The notes: generated from the letters alone by a model not told the origin. Positions 26,748 to 35,443 are shown, numbered from the stretch's first letter. The stretch: DNA of 64,000 nt from UBA1081 sp045636025 (GCA_045636025.1 JAZTWP010000085.1:1-64000), one strand, 5' to 3'. Translations and numbers: made by a program.

Positions 26748-27195
26748 AATTTTTCACCCCACAAAACAGGCAGTAACAACCTGTCATTCTCAATAATGGT
26801 TTAATTTTTGCTGTACGTTGGCAACAAGGAAATGTAACAATTTGCATTGCTTCAATTCCGGAACGAATTGGTTCCTCTGATTGAGGTATTGGTTTACATC
26901 CAGCTTTAAACTTTACTATGCTATTCCTACTATTTTTTTCTAAATCTTTAAACATATTATGAATCATATCATTCAAGTGGTTTTGTGTCATATTCATAGC
27001 AAGTTCTATTACATCGTCTGTAAAATAATTATCACTTGTTAATCCACAACTTGGGCAAAATATCTGAAGAACAGCATCATCTTGTACATCACTCGGATGT
27101 GCTTTAAAAAAAGTACCACAATGTTCGCATGTTAATAAACTGTATCCTTCATCATCAACAGGAATATCAATTGTTATGTTAAAATCTTCACTCAT
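26734..27195 (-). CDS. Zinc-ribbon protein inside the R-M operon
   Basis: The 153-residue product has an N-terminal zinc ribbon (LTCEHCGTFF, then IFCPSCGLT) and a C-terminal CxxC pair set (VTFPCCQRTAKIKP, then GCYCLFCGVKNYEI). A helical centre (ELAMNMTQNHLNDMIHNMFK) could mediate dimerisation. It starts 20 bases after hsdS and overlaps the next gene by 14 bases. Function unknown; probably a nucleic-acid or protein-binding partner of the following gene. Confidence 0.75.
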   Translation of the reverse strand: MSEDFNITIDIPVDDEGYSLLTCEHCGTFFKAHPSDVQDDAVLQIFCPSCGLTSDNYFTDDVIELAMNMTQNHLNDMIHNMFKDLEKNSRNSIVKFKAGCKPIPQSEEPIRSGIEAMQIVTFPCCQRTAKIKPLLRMTGCYCLFCGVKNYEIK

Positions 27196-27215
27196 TTCGA
27201 ATACCTTTCAAATTA

Positions 27216-28331
27216 TTATTCCTCCAACGACCCTTTTATAAATATCGGGCAAATGTTTTTAATTTGAGCTTTTAATTGCTCGTTGATTCTTTTTCTTGCC
27301 ATATATACACTATATATATCTGCGATTGCTCTCTGTGTGTGAATATTTGGAATTGGAATTTTGACTTCTTCCATATCGCTATATTCGAAGAATTCATGAG
27401 CACTACCTTTTGACATATAACGTGCGTATCTGTCAAATTCAGAACGTTTAAACCACATCATTAAGTATTCAGGTAAAAGTTTATCTTTCTCTTTGATTTC
27501 AAACACTTGATATGCAGAAGAAACCACACAATCTTCGCCTTCTCTATATGCAATTGAAATTTTTTCACCATTTCGAGTCGTAGCACGATTGTAGGCAAAT
27601 TGACCTTTTCTCACAATTTTGGCACTTTGTTCTGCTTCAGCAACTTGCTTAGGTGATGCAAACACTTTTTCGATAGTTATACCCTGTGCGAGTGTAACTG
27701 ATAAATTAGAATTTCTTTCTTCAATAGGCATTATGTATGGACCTATAGGCTCTGTTCCAAGATTTCTACGCAAATCTTCAATATATCCATCGCAAACAAG
27801 TTTCAAATCATCAAGTCCACGCTCGTAACTCTGCTGATTTGCAACCATAGCTTTATAAATATCAACATATTTCTGTTGTATGGCAAAGTTTGGAAGTTCT
27901 AATTCCACATTACAAATATCTTCCCAATTATAGAATTCTGTAGAACTGCCCCATGAATTTGTAATAACATATCTATCAAATTCCGGACGATTAAAAAACA
28001 TGTATAACCATTCGGCAAGAAGAAATTTTTTTGCCTCTTCTTTTATTCTAAAAACAACATAATCCTCTGTACAAATGACAGTTTTGTTGCTATTATTTAA
28101 TGCTATGCTAAATTTACTGCCATTTCTTGAGGTTCTATGATTAAAAACAAATTCTCCGGGAGATACAAGCTGAAATTTACTCAAATCCCTGCCATCAAGG
28201 TCGGCTTTTGTTTGTATTAAAAATTTTAAATTGTTAACACCTCGAACATCATTCAAGTCAAAAGAAAGGTTATTATTGATAATTTCTCGAAGTTCTATAT
28301 ATTCTCCAAGTTTGGGTTTATTCAATGCCAT
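27216..28331 (-). CDS. hsdS: Type I R-M specificity subunit S
   Basis: The 371-residue protein has two target-recognition domains of the usual paired layout. Each ends with a similar stretch: FNHRTSRNGSKFSIA and YNRATTRNGEKISIA, then WLYMFFNRPEFDRYV and YLMMWFKRSEFDRYA. Each is followed by a helical connector (QQKYVDIYKAMVANQQSYER and QRAIADIYSVYMARKRINEQ). The start is the ATG at 28331 after GGGGGATT, overlapping the hsdM end by 14 bases. The product directs methylation and cleavage to a bipartite site that cannot be predicted here. No second hsdS or inverted partial copy is visible. Confidence 0.92.
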   Translation of the reverse strand: MALNKPKLGEYIELREIINNNLSFDLNDVRGVNNLKFLIQTKADLDGRDLSKFQLVSPGEFVFNHRTSRNGSKFSIALNNSNKTVICTEDYVVFRIKEEAKKFLLAEWLYMFFNRPEFDRYVITNSWGSSTEFYNWEDICNVELELPNFAIQQKYVDIYKAMVANQQSYERGLDDLKLVCDGYIEDLRRNLGTEPIGPYIMPIEERNSNLSVTLAQGITIEKVFASPKQVAEAEQSAKIVRKGQFAYNRATTRNGEKISIAYREGEDCVVSSAYQVFEIKEKDKLLPEYLMMWFKRSEFDRYARYMSKGSAHEFFEYSDMEEVKIPIPNIHTQRAIADIYSVYMARKRINEQLKAQIKNICPIFIKGSLEE

Positions 28332-29922
28332 AACCAATCCCCCTGAACGCATCTTCAAGCATTTTCTGAGATTGCTTTTCCTGAGCAATAATATCTTTCA
28401 TTTCCTGCTGAATGCGACTCATTTCCTTGTTGAAATCAATATCCAAATCATGGTCAACAAATTCAATATACTTGCTGGGAACAAGAGTCCAACCATTTTC
28501 TTCAATTTCTTTTATACCAACACTGCGGTAAAGTTCGGGCACTTCATAATTTGCACCGTCAGTTCCTTCGTTTTGCCATATGTGATAAATATCTGCAACT
28601 CGCTGAATCTGCTCATCAGACAAAAGAACTTTCTTTTTACCCTCATTTTTAACAGGATTCTCAGTCCATGTTCTCAAATCTATAAAAAGAATTTCGTTCT
28701 CACGGTTACGGAGTTTTCTGCCGTGATAATCTCCACCTCTTTTATTCTGATTAAGAATCCAGAGTGTAACACTGATATCTGTTGTAATGAAAAGTTCACG
28801 AGGAAGAATAATGATAGCTTCTACCTTATCATCACTTATAAGCTGTTCACGGATATCGGCAGTATCACTGTCACCCAAAGCACCATTAGCAAGAAGGAAA
28901 CCTGCAACACCATCAAGGGGCTTTAAGTGTGAAAGCATATGAAGAATCCATGCATAGTTTGCATTACTCTCAGGCGGAGTTCTGTAATCTGCCCAACGCG
29001 CATCATCCTTAAGGTTTTCGTCATACCAGCCTTTAAGATTAAAGGGCGGATTTGCCATAATGTAATCAAAATAAACCCCTTTATGTAAATCGTTAGTGAA
29101 TGTTGAATCGTAAGTTTCACCAAGATTGTGGCTGATGCCGCGTAAGGCAAGATTCATCTTTGCAAGTCTGTGTGTTGCAGCATCTTTTTCCTGACCGTAA
29201 ATATTGATACGGCTGATATCTCCTTGTTTTGCTTTTACAATATCGGCACTTTGGATAAACATACCGCCTGAACCACAGCAGGGGTCATAAAGTGTTCCTT
29301 CAAAAGGCTCAATCATAGATGCAATAAGCTGAACTGCATCGTGGGGAGTATAGAATTCGCCCTCTTCTTTTGTTGCATTAACTGCAAATTCTTTAAGGAA
29401 ATATTCATATACACGACCGATAAGGTCTTTTTCTTCACCAAAAGCCTTATTAGTAATTTTATTTACCTCGTCAACCACCTGTTTGATATCATTAGGGGCA
29501 AGATTACGGGTTGTAAATGTACCCTCAACAAAACAGCCTTTCAATTGATTGCCCTCTGTTGCAAGTGCATGCAAAGCGGTATCAAGAGCCACATTAAGTT
29601 TCGGTGCAGGTGTATTTATAATTGTCGACCAGCGTGCCTCAACGGGGAGATTATATGTACCGTCAGTAAATGTCGCGTCATCAATAAATGCAGCAATAAT
29701 ATCTTCATCGTCAGGGTCAAGTCCTTGCTCAATTAAATCTTCACGGAGTTTTGCAAGACCGTCTTCAAATTTTTCACCGATAAAACGAAGAAAAACAAGG
29801 GTAAGCATCATATCGCGCTTTTCAAAGAACGAGCCCGAGTTTCTTGCCTTACGTAATATATCTCGACATTTGAACAAAATGCTGTCGAGATTCATCTTTT
29901 CTTCAACTTTTTTCTTTGCCAT
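28318..29922 (-). CDS. hsdM: Type I R-M adenine methyltransferase subunit M
   Basis: The 534-residue N6-adenine methylase has the HsdM N-terminal helical domain, then the SAM motif DPCCGSGGMF (residues 213-222) and the catalytic NPPF (291-294, in IMANPPFNLKGW). LPRELFITTDISVTLWILNQ lies downstream, also typical. It is the first core gene of the R-M operon. All motifs are intact, so methylation activity is expected. Confidence 0.95.
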   Translation of the reverse strand: MAKKKVEEKMNLDSILFKCRDILRKARNSGSFFEKRDMMLTLVFLRFIGEKFEDGLAKLREDLIEQGLDPDDEDIIAAFIDDATFTDGTYNLPVEARWSTIINTPAPKLNVALDTALHALATEGNQLKGCFVEGTFTTRNLAPNDIKQVVDEVNKITNKAFGEEKDLIGRVYEYFLKEFAVNATKEEGEFYTPHDAVQLIASMIEPFEGTLYDPCCGSGGMFIQSADIVKAKQGDISRINIYGQEKDAATHRLAKMNLALRGISHNLGETYDSTFTNDLHKGVYFDYIMANPPFNLKGWYDENLKDDARWADYRTPPESNANYAWILHMLSHLKPLDGVAGFLLANGALGDSDTADIREQLISDDKVEAIIILPRELFITTDISVTLWILNQNKRGGDYHGRKLRNRENEILFIDLRTWTENPVKNEGKKKVLLSDEQIQRVADIYHIWQNEGTDGANYEVPELYRSVGIKEIEENGWTLVPSKYIEFVDHDLDIDFNKEMSRIQQEMKDIIAQEKQSQKMLEDAFRGIGYGIE

Positions 29923-29942
29923 TAGTATGTACCGTCCTTATC

Positions 29943-30770
29943 TTATTTTGTGATGAAGTGCAATATATTGTTTGCTTTCTGCTGAGTTTCTGAATGAAGT
30001 TCTTCAAATGTAGAGCCAACTTGATGCAATAATGCTCTGTAGTCAGTCTCATATTTTTTAATTACCTCATTATTAAGCAGGGTTATTTCCGATTCTATTT
30101 TTTCATAACTTATAGTTTTTAATTTTTGTAACATCTTTTCATTAAAAGTAGGCTCTTCATTCATTGAAATTTCCGAGTTGACTTTTTCTATTTCGGCCAT
30201 TTTAGTAATATTATCTCTATTTTGCCAAATTCGCAAATCGGAATACTGATTTATTTCTTTTTGAACTAAAGCAACAAAATCATCGGCGACAACAACAATA
30301 TTTGATATTAATTCTTGAAATTTAGGCTCATCTGTTTTGCTGATGTTAGCAATCAATTGGTCATTGGCCATTTTGCAAGATAATTGATATTTTTGTAAGA
30401 TATTAATAGCCTCAGAAGGATTGGTAAAACCATTATCAAAAACATCTTTAAATGACTTCATTGGGTTGATGCTATCAAGTATTTGCAAAAATACATCTTT
30501 AAGTTTACTCCACTTCTCTCTTTCACTTTTCAGGAAGTTTTCTCTTTGTATTTGTTTTTTTGTAAAAGTTATTGTTACTGCTAAAGTTATTACGGCAATA
30601 ACAGAGCCTAATACTGTTCCATAATATCCAAGGACATCAGAACCTTCCCAAACTGTTACATAACCACAGTTTGCCTTGTAACATTCATTTATTATAATAG
30701 GTACACCTATAACCAAGAAAATTCCGACTGTGATTCCTATAAAAATTTTGCTTATTTGTTTTTTGCTCAT
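29943..30770 (-). CDS. Two-TM membrane protein upstream of hsdM
   Basis: The 275-residue protein starts with a membrane helix (ISKIFIGITVGIFLVIGVPI), a short outside loop, and a second helix (YYGTVLGSVIAVITLAVTIT). A long cytoplasmic helical domain follows. The layout of two N-terminal helices with the motif GxxLGxxIAVIT and a coiled cytoplasmic part is common in phage-defence neighbourhoods, but I know no proven function. It lies 21 bases upstream of hsdM on the same strand and is probably co-transcribed. Confidence 0.72.
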   Translation of the reverse strand: MSKKQISKIFIGITVGIFLVIGVPIIINECYKANCGYVTVWEGSDVLGYYGTVLGSVIAVITLAVTITFTKKQIQRENFLKSEREKWSKLKDVFLQILDSINPMKSFKDVFDNGFTNPSEAINILQKYQLSCKMANDQLIANISKTDEPKFQELISNIVVVADDFVALVQKEINQYSDLRIWQNRDNITKMAEIEKVNSEISMNEEPTFNEKMLQKLKTISYEKIESEITLLNNEVIKKYETDYRALLHQVGSTFEELHSETQQKANNILHFITK

Positions 30771-30805
30771 AGAATCCCTTTCTTTGATACAATCAGTTCA
30801 TCTTC

Positions 30806-31006
30806 TTATTGAATAAAATCCACAATATCATCCACATTGCACTCAAGAGCAACACAGATTTTGCCGAGAATTTCTGTTGTTACATTTTCATCCCGGCTTA
30901 ATTTATGCATTGCATAGCTTGTTAACTGCGCTGCTTCCTGCAAATCTTTTTTCTTCATATTTTTATCAAGCAACATATGCCATAATTTCTTATAACTTAC
31001 AGACAT
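30806..31006 (-). CDS. Cro/C1-type HTH regulator (YozG-like)
   Basis: The 66-residue protein is a single XRE helix-turn-helix: SYKKLWHMLLDKNMKKKDLQ, then EILGKICVALECNVDDIVDF. This matches the YozG/Cro family. It is first in line of the minus-strand group leading into the R-M operon and may control it. Confidence 0.85.
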   Translation of the reverse strand: MSVSYKKLWHMLLDKNMKKKDLQEAAQLTSYAMHKLSRDENVTTEILGKICVALECNVDDIVDFIQ

Positions 31007-31184
31007 TTTTGTTCCTGCTTTCTTAAAAAATATTTATTATATACAAGATTCATTCTATCATACGAATTTTGCAAATTCAATAAAAAGTTTGATATTTCAA
31101 AGATTTTTTTGCTTATTTTCGCATTATTTTGCAAAAAAATATCCATATATGCAAATCACATATATGGATACAATATATATACAT

Positions 31185-32156
31185 TTACTGCCAGAGGTAA
31201 TGGTCAGCAACAACTGAATCTCTGTTGTGTCCAAGGGCTTGTGAGCATTTCAGAAGAGCAAGTCGGTCATAACATGTATGTTTCTTATCATCCCGGCAAT
31301 GGTAGGCTGTTCGCACGTCGATAAATCCTTTTTTTAAAGTTCCGTCAGCATTGTAATATTGGCTGACTTCATTTTTATCGGTATATGTAGTGACAAGACG
31401 ATTGTGATATAGTATCATTCTTTCGCCTTGGTATTCATTTTGACTGCGAGCATATTTCTCATAGACACTTTTTGCATATTCGGCTCTAAGTGCATGAATA
31501 TCAATGTCAGGGATTTTATCGAAAACCTTATTTTGTTGAGCTTTTTGCATCGTATCAACAACGAAAGCAATATCTTCTTTACTGCCGATGATTTCACTTA
31601 TTCGTTTTCGACCACCTTTGCCATTGCGGACGTGAATATAATATTTACCGTCTTTCATTTGCAAGCAATCGCCACGAAGGGCAGTTATTTCTCTTCTTCT
31701 CAGTCCGCTACATTTACAGAATCTGACAAAATTATCATTTTTACCTTCTCTATATCTGTCGTCTCTTGTAACAGCGAGACGGCTTCTTTTTATGTTTTTC
31801 CGTTCTCGGGGTGGTGTGGGAATAAATTCTTTTGTGCTGCAATGAAAGAGTTTTGCAAGAGCTGATGCTTGAAGTTTTATTGTATAGGCAGAAAGGTTTT
31901 TATCGATATTGTTTTGTAAAAACTCATCAACAAACTGTCTGCAATCTGCAAGATTCTTTGATTTGTGTTGACTTTTACAGTAAACAGCAAAAGCAATACA
32001 TTGTTGCTGGTATGCATCAAAAGTTCCGTATGAATATATCTTATCTGATGTTTCTCCGGTTACCTTGTCAATATGCTTGCTTTGCCCGATTGCCAGCATA
32101 CTGCGAAGCTCTTCGTCCACTTGTTGCTTTAAGCTTTTCTTATTTTTGTGACCCAT
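31185..32156 (-). CDS. Tyrosine recombinase (phage-integrase family)
   Basis: The 323-residue protein has an N-terminal SAM-like DNA-binding domain (FDAYQQQCIAFAVYCKSQHK) and a catalytic domain with Arg in CSGLRRREITALRGD, Lys in RNGKGGRKRI, HALRAEYAKS (HxxR) and LGHNRDSVVADHYLW with the nucleophile Tyr. The start chosen is the ATG at 32156; ATG 32162 abuts the AGGGGTG ribosome site. It lies next to the R-M operon. It could be a second integrase of a nested element or an invertase, but no inverted hsdS copy is present to invert. Confidence 0.85.
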   Translation of the reverse strand: MGHKNKKSLKQQVDEELRSMLAIGQSKHIDKVTGETSDKIYSYGTFDAYQQQCIAFAVYCKSQHKSKNLADCRQFVDEFLQNNIDKNLSAYTIKLQASALAKLFHCSTKEFIPTPPRERKNIKRSRLAVTRDDRYREGKNDNFVRFCKCSGLRRREITALRGDCLQMKDGKYYIHVRNGKGGRKRISEIIGSKEDIAFVVDTMQKAQQNKVFDKIPDIDIHALRAEYAKSVYEKYARSQNEYQGERMILYHNRLVTTYTDKNEVSQYYNADGTLKKGFIDVRTAYHCRDDKKHTCYDRLALLKCSQALGHNRDSVVADHYLWQ

Positions 32157-32337
32157 TTTCATCACCCCTTTATATAAAAATGATATGTTAAAATAATCAC
32201 CCACATTTTTTCAGAAGAGTTATGGTTCTCTTATCTTTCTGACCTTGTGTTGTTATTCTTTTGCTCCTTTCTTCATTTCCATATCATCTTTTACATCATT
32301 CTAATTATGTTGCAGTCTTCTCTTGCATAAAATAAAA

Positions 32338-32481
32338 AATCCCGACAAAAGTCAGGATTCCGTATACGGTATGGCTGATAGCCGTTTATACGGATATTTT
32401 TCAATCCCGTATAACCGTCTACAATGTTCATCTCACACTTTTATGAGGATATTTTTCAAGGTTTCTTACACTTTTATGAGG
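32338..32481. repeat. Hairpin and short direct repeats upstream of the tyrosine recombinase
   Basis: A hairpin (AATCC-GAC-aaaa-GTC-GGATT, 32338-32359) is followed by the palindrome CCGTATACGG. Direct repeats follow: GGATATTTTTCAA at 32392 and 32447, and CACTTTTATGAGG at 32435 and 32469. These could be recombinase arm sites or operators. The rest of the gap from 32157 to 32838 is AT-rich with nothing else recognised. Confidence 0.5.
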
Positions 32482-32838
32482 GAATTATTTATACCTTTTC
32501 ACACTTTTCTGTCTTTACTTACAAAATCCTCGCATAAGTATCAAAATATATCTCATATTAATATCCATACAAATTGTATAGTTTTTTAATTTTCTGCCGT
32601 CGGAAGGGTGATTTCGACAACATTTGTGATTTATGCACAAGAAAAAGCTTGAAAGTTTGTGCAATATTTTTCGTGATTTCTTCAAAAATTTTATTATAGA
32701 GTTTTTGCGGGCTTTTCAAAAATCATAATTTGTTAAATTTAAGATGATTGGAGAGCAGATTATGATTAAGACCTGCATAACAAACCCCACAAACGTAAAT
32801 ATTAACAACAACTACAATTTCAGAAACGAGGTGAGAAG

Positions 32839-33087
32839 ATGAGAATTGATGTTCAGGAAAAGCCAATGAAGATAGCAGCATTCTGGGTAAGCAAGGCAGA
32901 AGCCGCAGACAAAGATTTTATGAATTCATTGAAGCCCGAATTCAAGGCATGGAAGAGAAAGAATTACCTTCCTGTTGTTTATGAAGCAGGCGAAGAAAAT
33001 ATTGAAGATAATATGTATATGTTAATGAAACACAACTATGACCTTAAAGTCAGAAATGAAAGTGTTCCTGAACTCCTCAATGCGTAA
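32839..33087 (+). CDS. Hypothetical 82-residue protein next to the serine recombinase
   Basis: GAGGTGAGAAG precedes the ATG. The product begins MRIDVQEKPMKIAAFWVSKA and is mostly helical with a charged centre (KPEFKAWKRKNYLPVVYEAG). Small proteins of this type often precede large serine recombinases in clostridial elements, where a role as excision or expression accessory is possible. No family was assigned. Confidence 0.7.
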   Translation: MRIDVQEKPMKIAAFWVSKAEAADKDFMNSLKPEFKAWKRKNYLPVVYEAGEENIEDNMYMLMKHNYDLKVRNESVPELLNA

Positions 33088-33132
33088 TGCATTGATACAT
33101 ATTCTCATCTTTAAAACTGAATAATCATAGCA

Positions 33133-33166
33133 ATCAGCTGTCAGAGATTTTTCTCCGGCAGCTGAT
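33133..33166 (+). terminator. Terminator between the small gene and the recombinase
   Basis: ATCAGCTG pairs with CAGCTGAT, with an inner GAGA/TCTC, then a TTTTTTT run. Confidence 0.8.
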
Positions 33167-33262
33167 TCTTTTTTTACTCAACTGTAAAACATTGAAGTAT
33201 TGACGTTCTGCTGAATACTTGGTACAATGTTGTCAGAAACTTCTATTAAACGGAGGGATAAC

Positions 33263-35425
33263 ATGGCTAAAAAACTCAGCATCGCAGCATATTGCCGAAT
33301 TTCTGTTGATGATGAAAAGAATGATAAAAACACTTCAATCGAGAATCAGAAAGTAATTATTAACAGATATATTGAAAAATATTTTCCCGGTTCTGATGTT
33401 ACTTTCTTTGAAGACAGAGATAAATCAGGTTTTTCGTTCAATGAAAGAACTGAATATCAGAGAATGCGTCCTCTTCTGATGAAAGGCGAATATAACATCC
33501 TAATCGTTAAGGATTTGTCACGATTTGCAAGAACTCTTGTTTATGGACTTGCCGAATTAGATGAGCTGAGAGATGCAGGTGTCAGAACAATTGCAATCGA
33601 AGATAAGCTGGATTATCCCGATAATGCAGACTGGTTCAAAACTCATCTGCAAATGCTGTTCAATGAGATGCCTGTCAGAGAAACTTCAAAAAAAGTAAAA
33701 AGTGTTGTGCAAAGCCGTCAAAAAGACGGAAAGTGGATATGTTCCGTTCCTTACGGATATGTCTTTACTAACACAAAAAAAATGCAATTTGAGGTTGACC
33801 CTGAAGCGGCAGCTGTAGTCAGAAAAATTTTTGAGCTTTATATCAGCGGATGGGGATATAAAAAAATCGCAAATTATCTGACAGAACAACACATTCCCAC
33901 ACCCAAAATGCGTGAAATAGCAAGAATGGAAGCACAAGAGAAAGAGCATAACATAAAGGCTAATCCGATATGGAGTATTGCGACCATTCAGCCCATGATA
34001 AAAAATGACTTCTATATAGGCACTTTGCGTCAGGGCAAATATACCCGCAAGAAAATCAACGGTGATGATGTAAAAAACAATATTGAAGACCATCTCGTAT
34101 TTCCGGAGCATCATGAAGCAATCATTGATTTCAAGACTTTTGATATTGCACAGAAAATGCTTAAAAGCAGAACAAGGGAAAATTACAGAGGTGTAAAAAA
34201 ATATGCCAATGTATATTCGGGTCTGTTATTCTGCGGAGATTGCGGAAATCCTATGTTCGCAATGAGCAGAAAAAACCATGATGCATACAGATGCGGTGCT
34301 TATCATCAGCGCGGTCTTAAAGCGTGCACAAGTCATTTTACAAAAACTGAGACTCTGGATTCAGCGGTTAAATACTATCTTCTGAGTGTGAAAAACACAT
34401 CAGAAAATATGATTGATAACATTAATGCCGCCATATCACAAGAGTCAAAAAAAATCAAGGAATCAGATACTTCAATTGATTCTCTTAAAAAGCAAATAGA
34501 AGATATTGAAGAAGAAATAGATGCACTTATGAGCATGCAGGCAAAAAAGGTTAAAAATGAACCTGAGCGAGAAGAATATCTCACGAAAAAATACGATAAG
34601 CTTATTAAAAAATGCGAAGATAGAATAACAGGTATTAAAAACCAGATTAAAATCATAAATGAGCACAAAAACAATATTATAAGAATCAATCGTCTTGCGA
34701 CTCAGGTGATTAACATCTTTGATAATATCATTGAAAAAGACCATCTTGACAACCAGGACCTGCAATTCCTCGTTGAAAAAATATATGTATATGAAGATAA
34801 TATAAAAGTCAAATTGAAAAATGATATCGACAGCATTCTCAGGAGCGGTTATGCTGACTATGAGGAGGATACCGTAAATTTTAAGTGTGACATCGTAAAT
34901 ATCGAATCAAACCAGACAGTCCAGATGAGTAATAATCATCGGGACAAGGTTTACGGTGTCAATGTTATATGTGAGGGTGACCCACTTGAAATTTATACGG
35001 ATGCTGACGGTGAGGTAATATTCAAGAAGTATTCACCCATGGGTGAGATGTCTGAATTCACATCTCAGTATGCTGAGGTGCTTTACAGGGCAACAAATCT
35101 GCCCGTCATCATCACAGACCGTGACCACGTTATATCCTGCACAGGTGTGCCCAAGAAAGATGCCATGGAGCATCACATCACAAAAGAGCTTGAAGAAATT
35201 ATGGAAAACCGATCAAGCTATGTGGCAGGCTCAGACAACTATGACCTTATCCCCATTGACGGGCTTGATAAAAAAGCTGCTATTGCCTACCCTATCATCG
35301 GCGGCGGAGATGTTTCGGGCGCAGTTATTCTGCTTGCAGGTGAAAACGGCACCGCTCCCACACAATCAGAGATAAAACTTGCTCAGGTTGCCGCATCATT
35401 TTTAGGAAAACAAACAGAAGAATAA
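33263..35425 (+). CDS. Large serine recombinase, read through the att site into the SpoVT C-terminal domain
   Basis: The ATG after GGAGGG starts a resolvase domain: AAYCRISVDDEKNDKNTSIE with the nucleophile Ser, then KDLSRFARTLVYGLAELDEL. Next come the recombinase domain (YGYVFTNTKKMQFEVDPEAA), a zinc ribbon (FCGDCGNPMFAMSRKN, then RCGAYHQ) and a coiled coil. The core at 34971-34983 lies in frame at residues about 570-574 (CEGDP). Beyond it the frame is pure SpoVT (LEIYTDADGEVIFKKYSPMG and on), giving 720 residues. In an excised circle the same frame would end 25 codons past the core (residue 599). So attP sits in the recombinase 3' end, and integration swaps its C-terminus for a GAF-like sporulation domain. 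Whether the chimera is active is unknown. Confidence 0.9.
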   Translation: MAKKLSIAAYCRISVDDEKNDKNTSIENQKVIINRYIEKYFPGSDVTFFEDRDKSGFSFNERTEYQRMRPLLMKGEYNILIVKDLSRFARTLVYGLAELDELRDAGVRTIAIEDKLDYPDNADWFKTHLQMLFNEMPVRETSKKVKSVVQSRQKDGKWICSVPYGYVFTNTKKMQFEVDPEAAAVVRKIFELYISGWGYKKIANYLTEQHIPTPKMREIARMEAQEKEHNIKANPIWSIATIQPMIKNDFYIGTLRQGKYTRKKINGDDVKNNIEDHLVFPEHHEAIIDFKTFDIAQKMLKSRTRENYRGVKKYANVYSGLLFCGDCGNPMFAMSRKNHDAYRCGAYHQRGLKACTSHFTKTETLDSAVKYYLLSVKNTSENMIDNINAAISQESKKIKESDTSIDSLKKQIEDIEEEIDALMSMQAKKVKNEPEREEYLTKKYDKLIKKCEDRITGIKNQIKIINEHKNNIIRINRLATQVINIFDNIIEKDHLDNQDLQFLVEKIYVYEDNIKVKLKNDIDSILRSGYADYEEDTVNFKCDIVNIESNQTVQMSNNHRDKVYGVNVICEGDPLEIYTDADGEVIFKKYSPMGEMSEFTSQYAEVLYRATNLPVIITDRDHVISCTGVPKKDAMEHHITKELEEIMENRSSYVAGSDNYDLIPIDGLDKKAAIAYPIIGGGDVSGAVILLAGENGTAPTQSEIKLAQVAASFLGKQTEE
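34971..34983 (+). other. Right attachment site core of the spoVT element
   Basis: GTGAGGGTGACCC is identical to 10955-10967. Left of it is recombinase sequence and right of it is SpoVT. Confidence 0.85.
34985..35425 (+). pseudogene. spoVT: spoVT 3' part (GAF-like domain), separated from its 5' part
   Basis: These 146 codons encode the rest of SpoVT: EIYTDADGEVIFKKYSPMGE (end of the AbrB hairpin domain), EFTSQYAEVLYRATNLPVII and the GAF-like ligand domain ending in IKLAQVAASFLGKQ. In B. subtilis SpoVT is a sigma-G-made regulator of late forespore genes. Here the part has no start of its own and is joined in frame to the recombinase. With the 33 codons before the left core it completes a 179-residue protein. 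Confidence 0.9.
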
Positions 35426-35443
35426 GGAATAAGTTATCAGGAT

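Larger units (their letters stand above)
10955..34983 (+). mobile_element. 24 kb serine-recombinase element inserted in spoVT
   Basis: The element is bounded by identical 13-bp cores in the two halves of spoVT (24,016 bases from core to core). A large serine recombinase lies directly against the right core and points at it. Content: a three-gene sugar-type operon, replication-type winged-helix proteins with iterons, small hypothetical genes, a HipA-like pair, cytidine deaminase, a methyltransferase, a cation antiporter, a type I R-M operon, an XRE regulator, a tyrosine recombinase and the serine recombinase. Most genes are on the minus strand. No relaxase or T4SS genes were seen. A second copy of the recombinase tail at 14557 suggests the element is composite. 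Confidence 0.85.

Noticed and set aside
27216..32204. A phase-variable hsdS system switched by the tyrosine recombinase
   Set aside because: Only one hsdS is present and I saw no inverted partial copy or long inverted repeat around it.
33263..35425. A genuine evolved fusion of a serine recombinase with a SpoVT regulatory domain
   Set aside because: The fusion point is exactly the 13-bp core that also ends the SpoVT 5' piece at 10967, in the same phase, so it is a junction of integration rather than a domain fusion selected as such.
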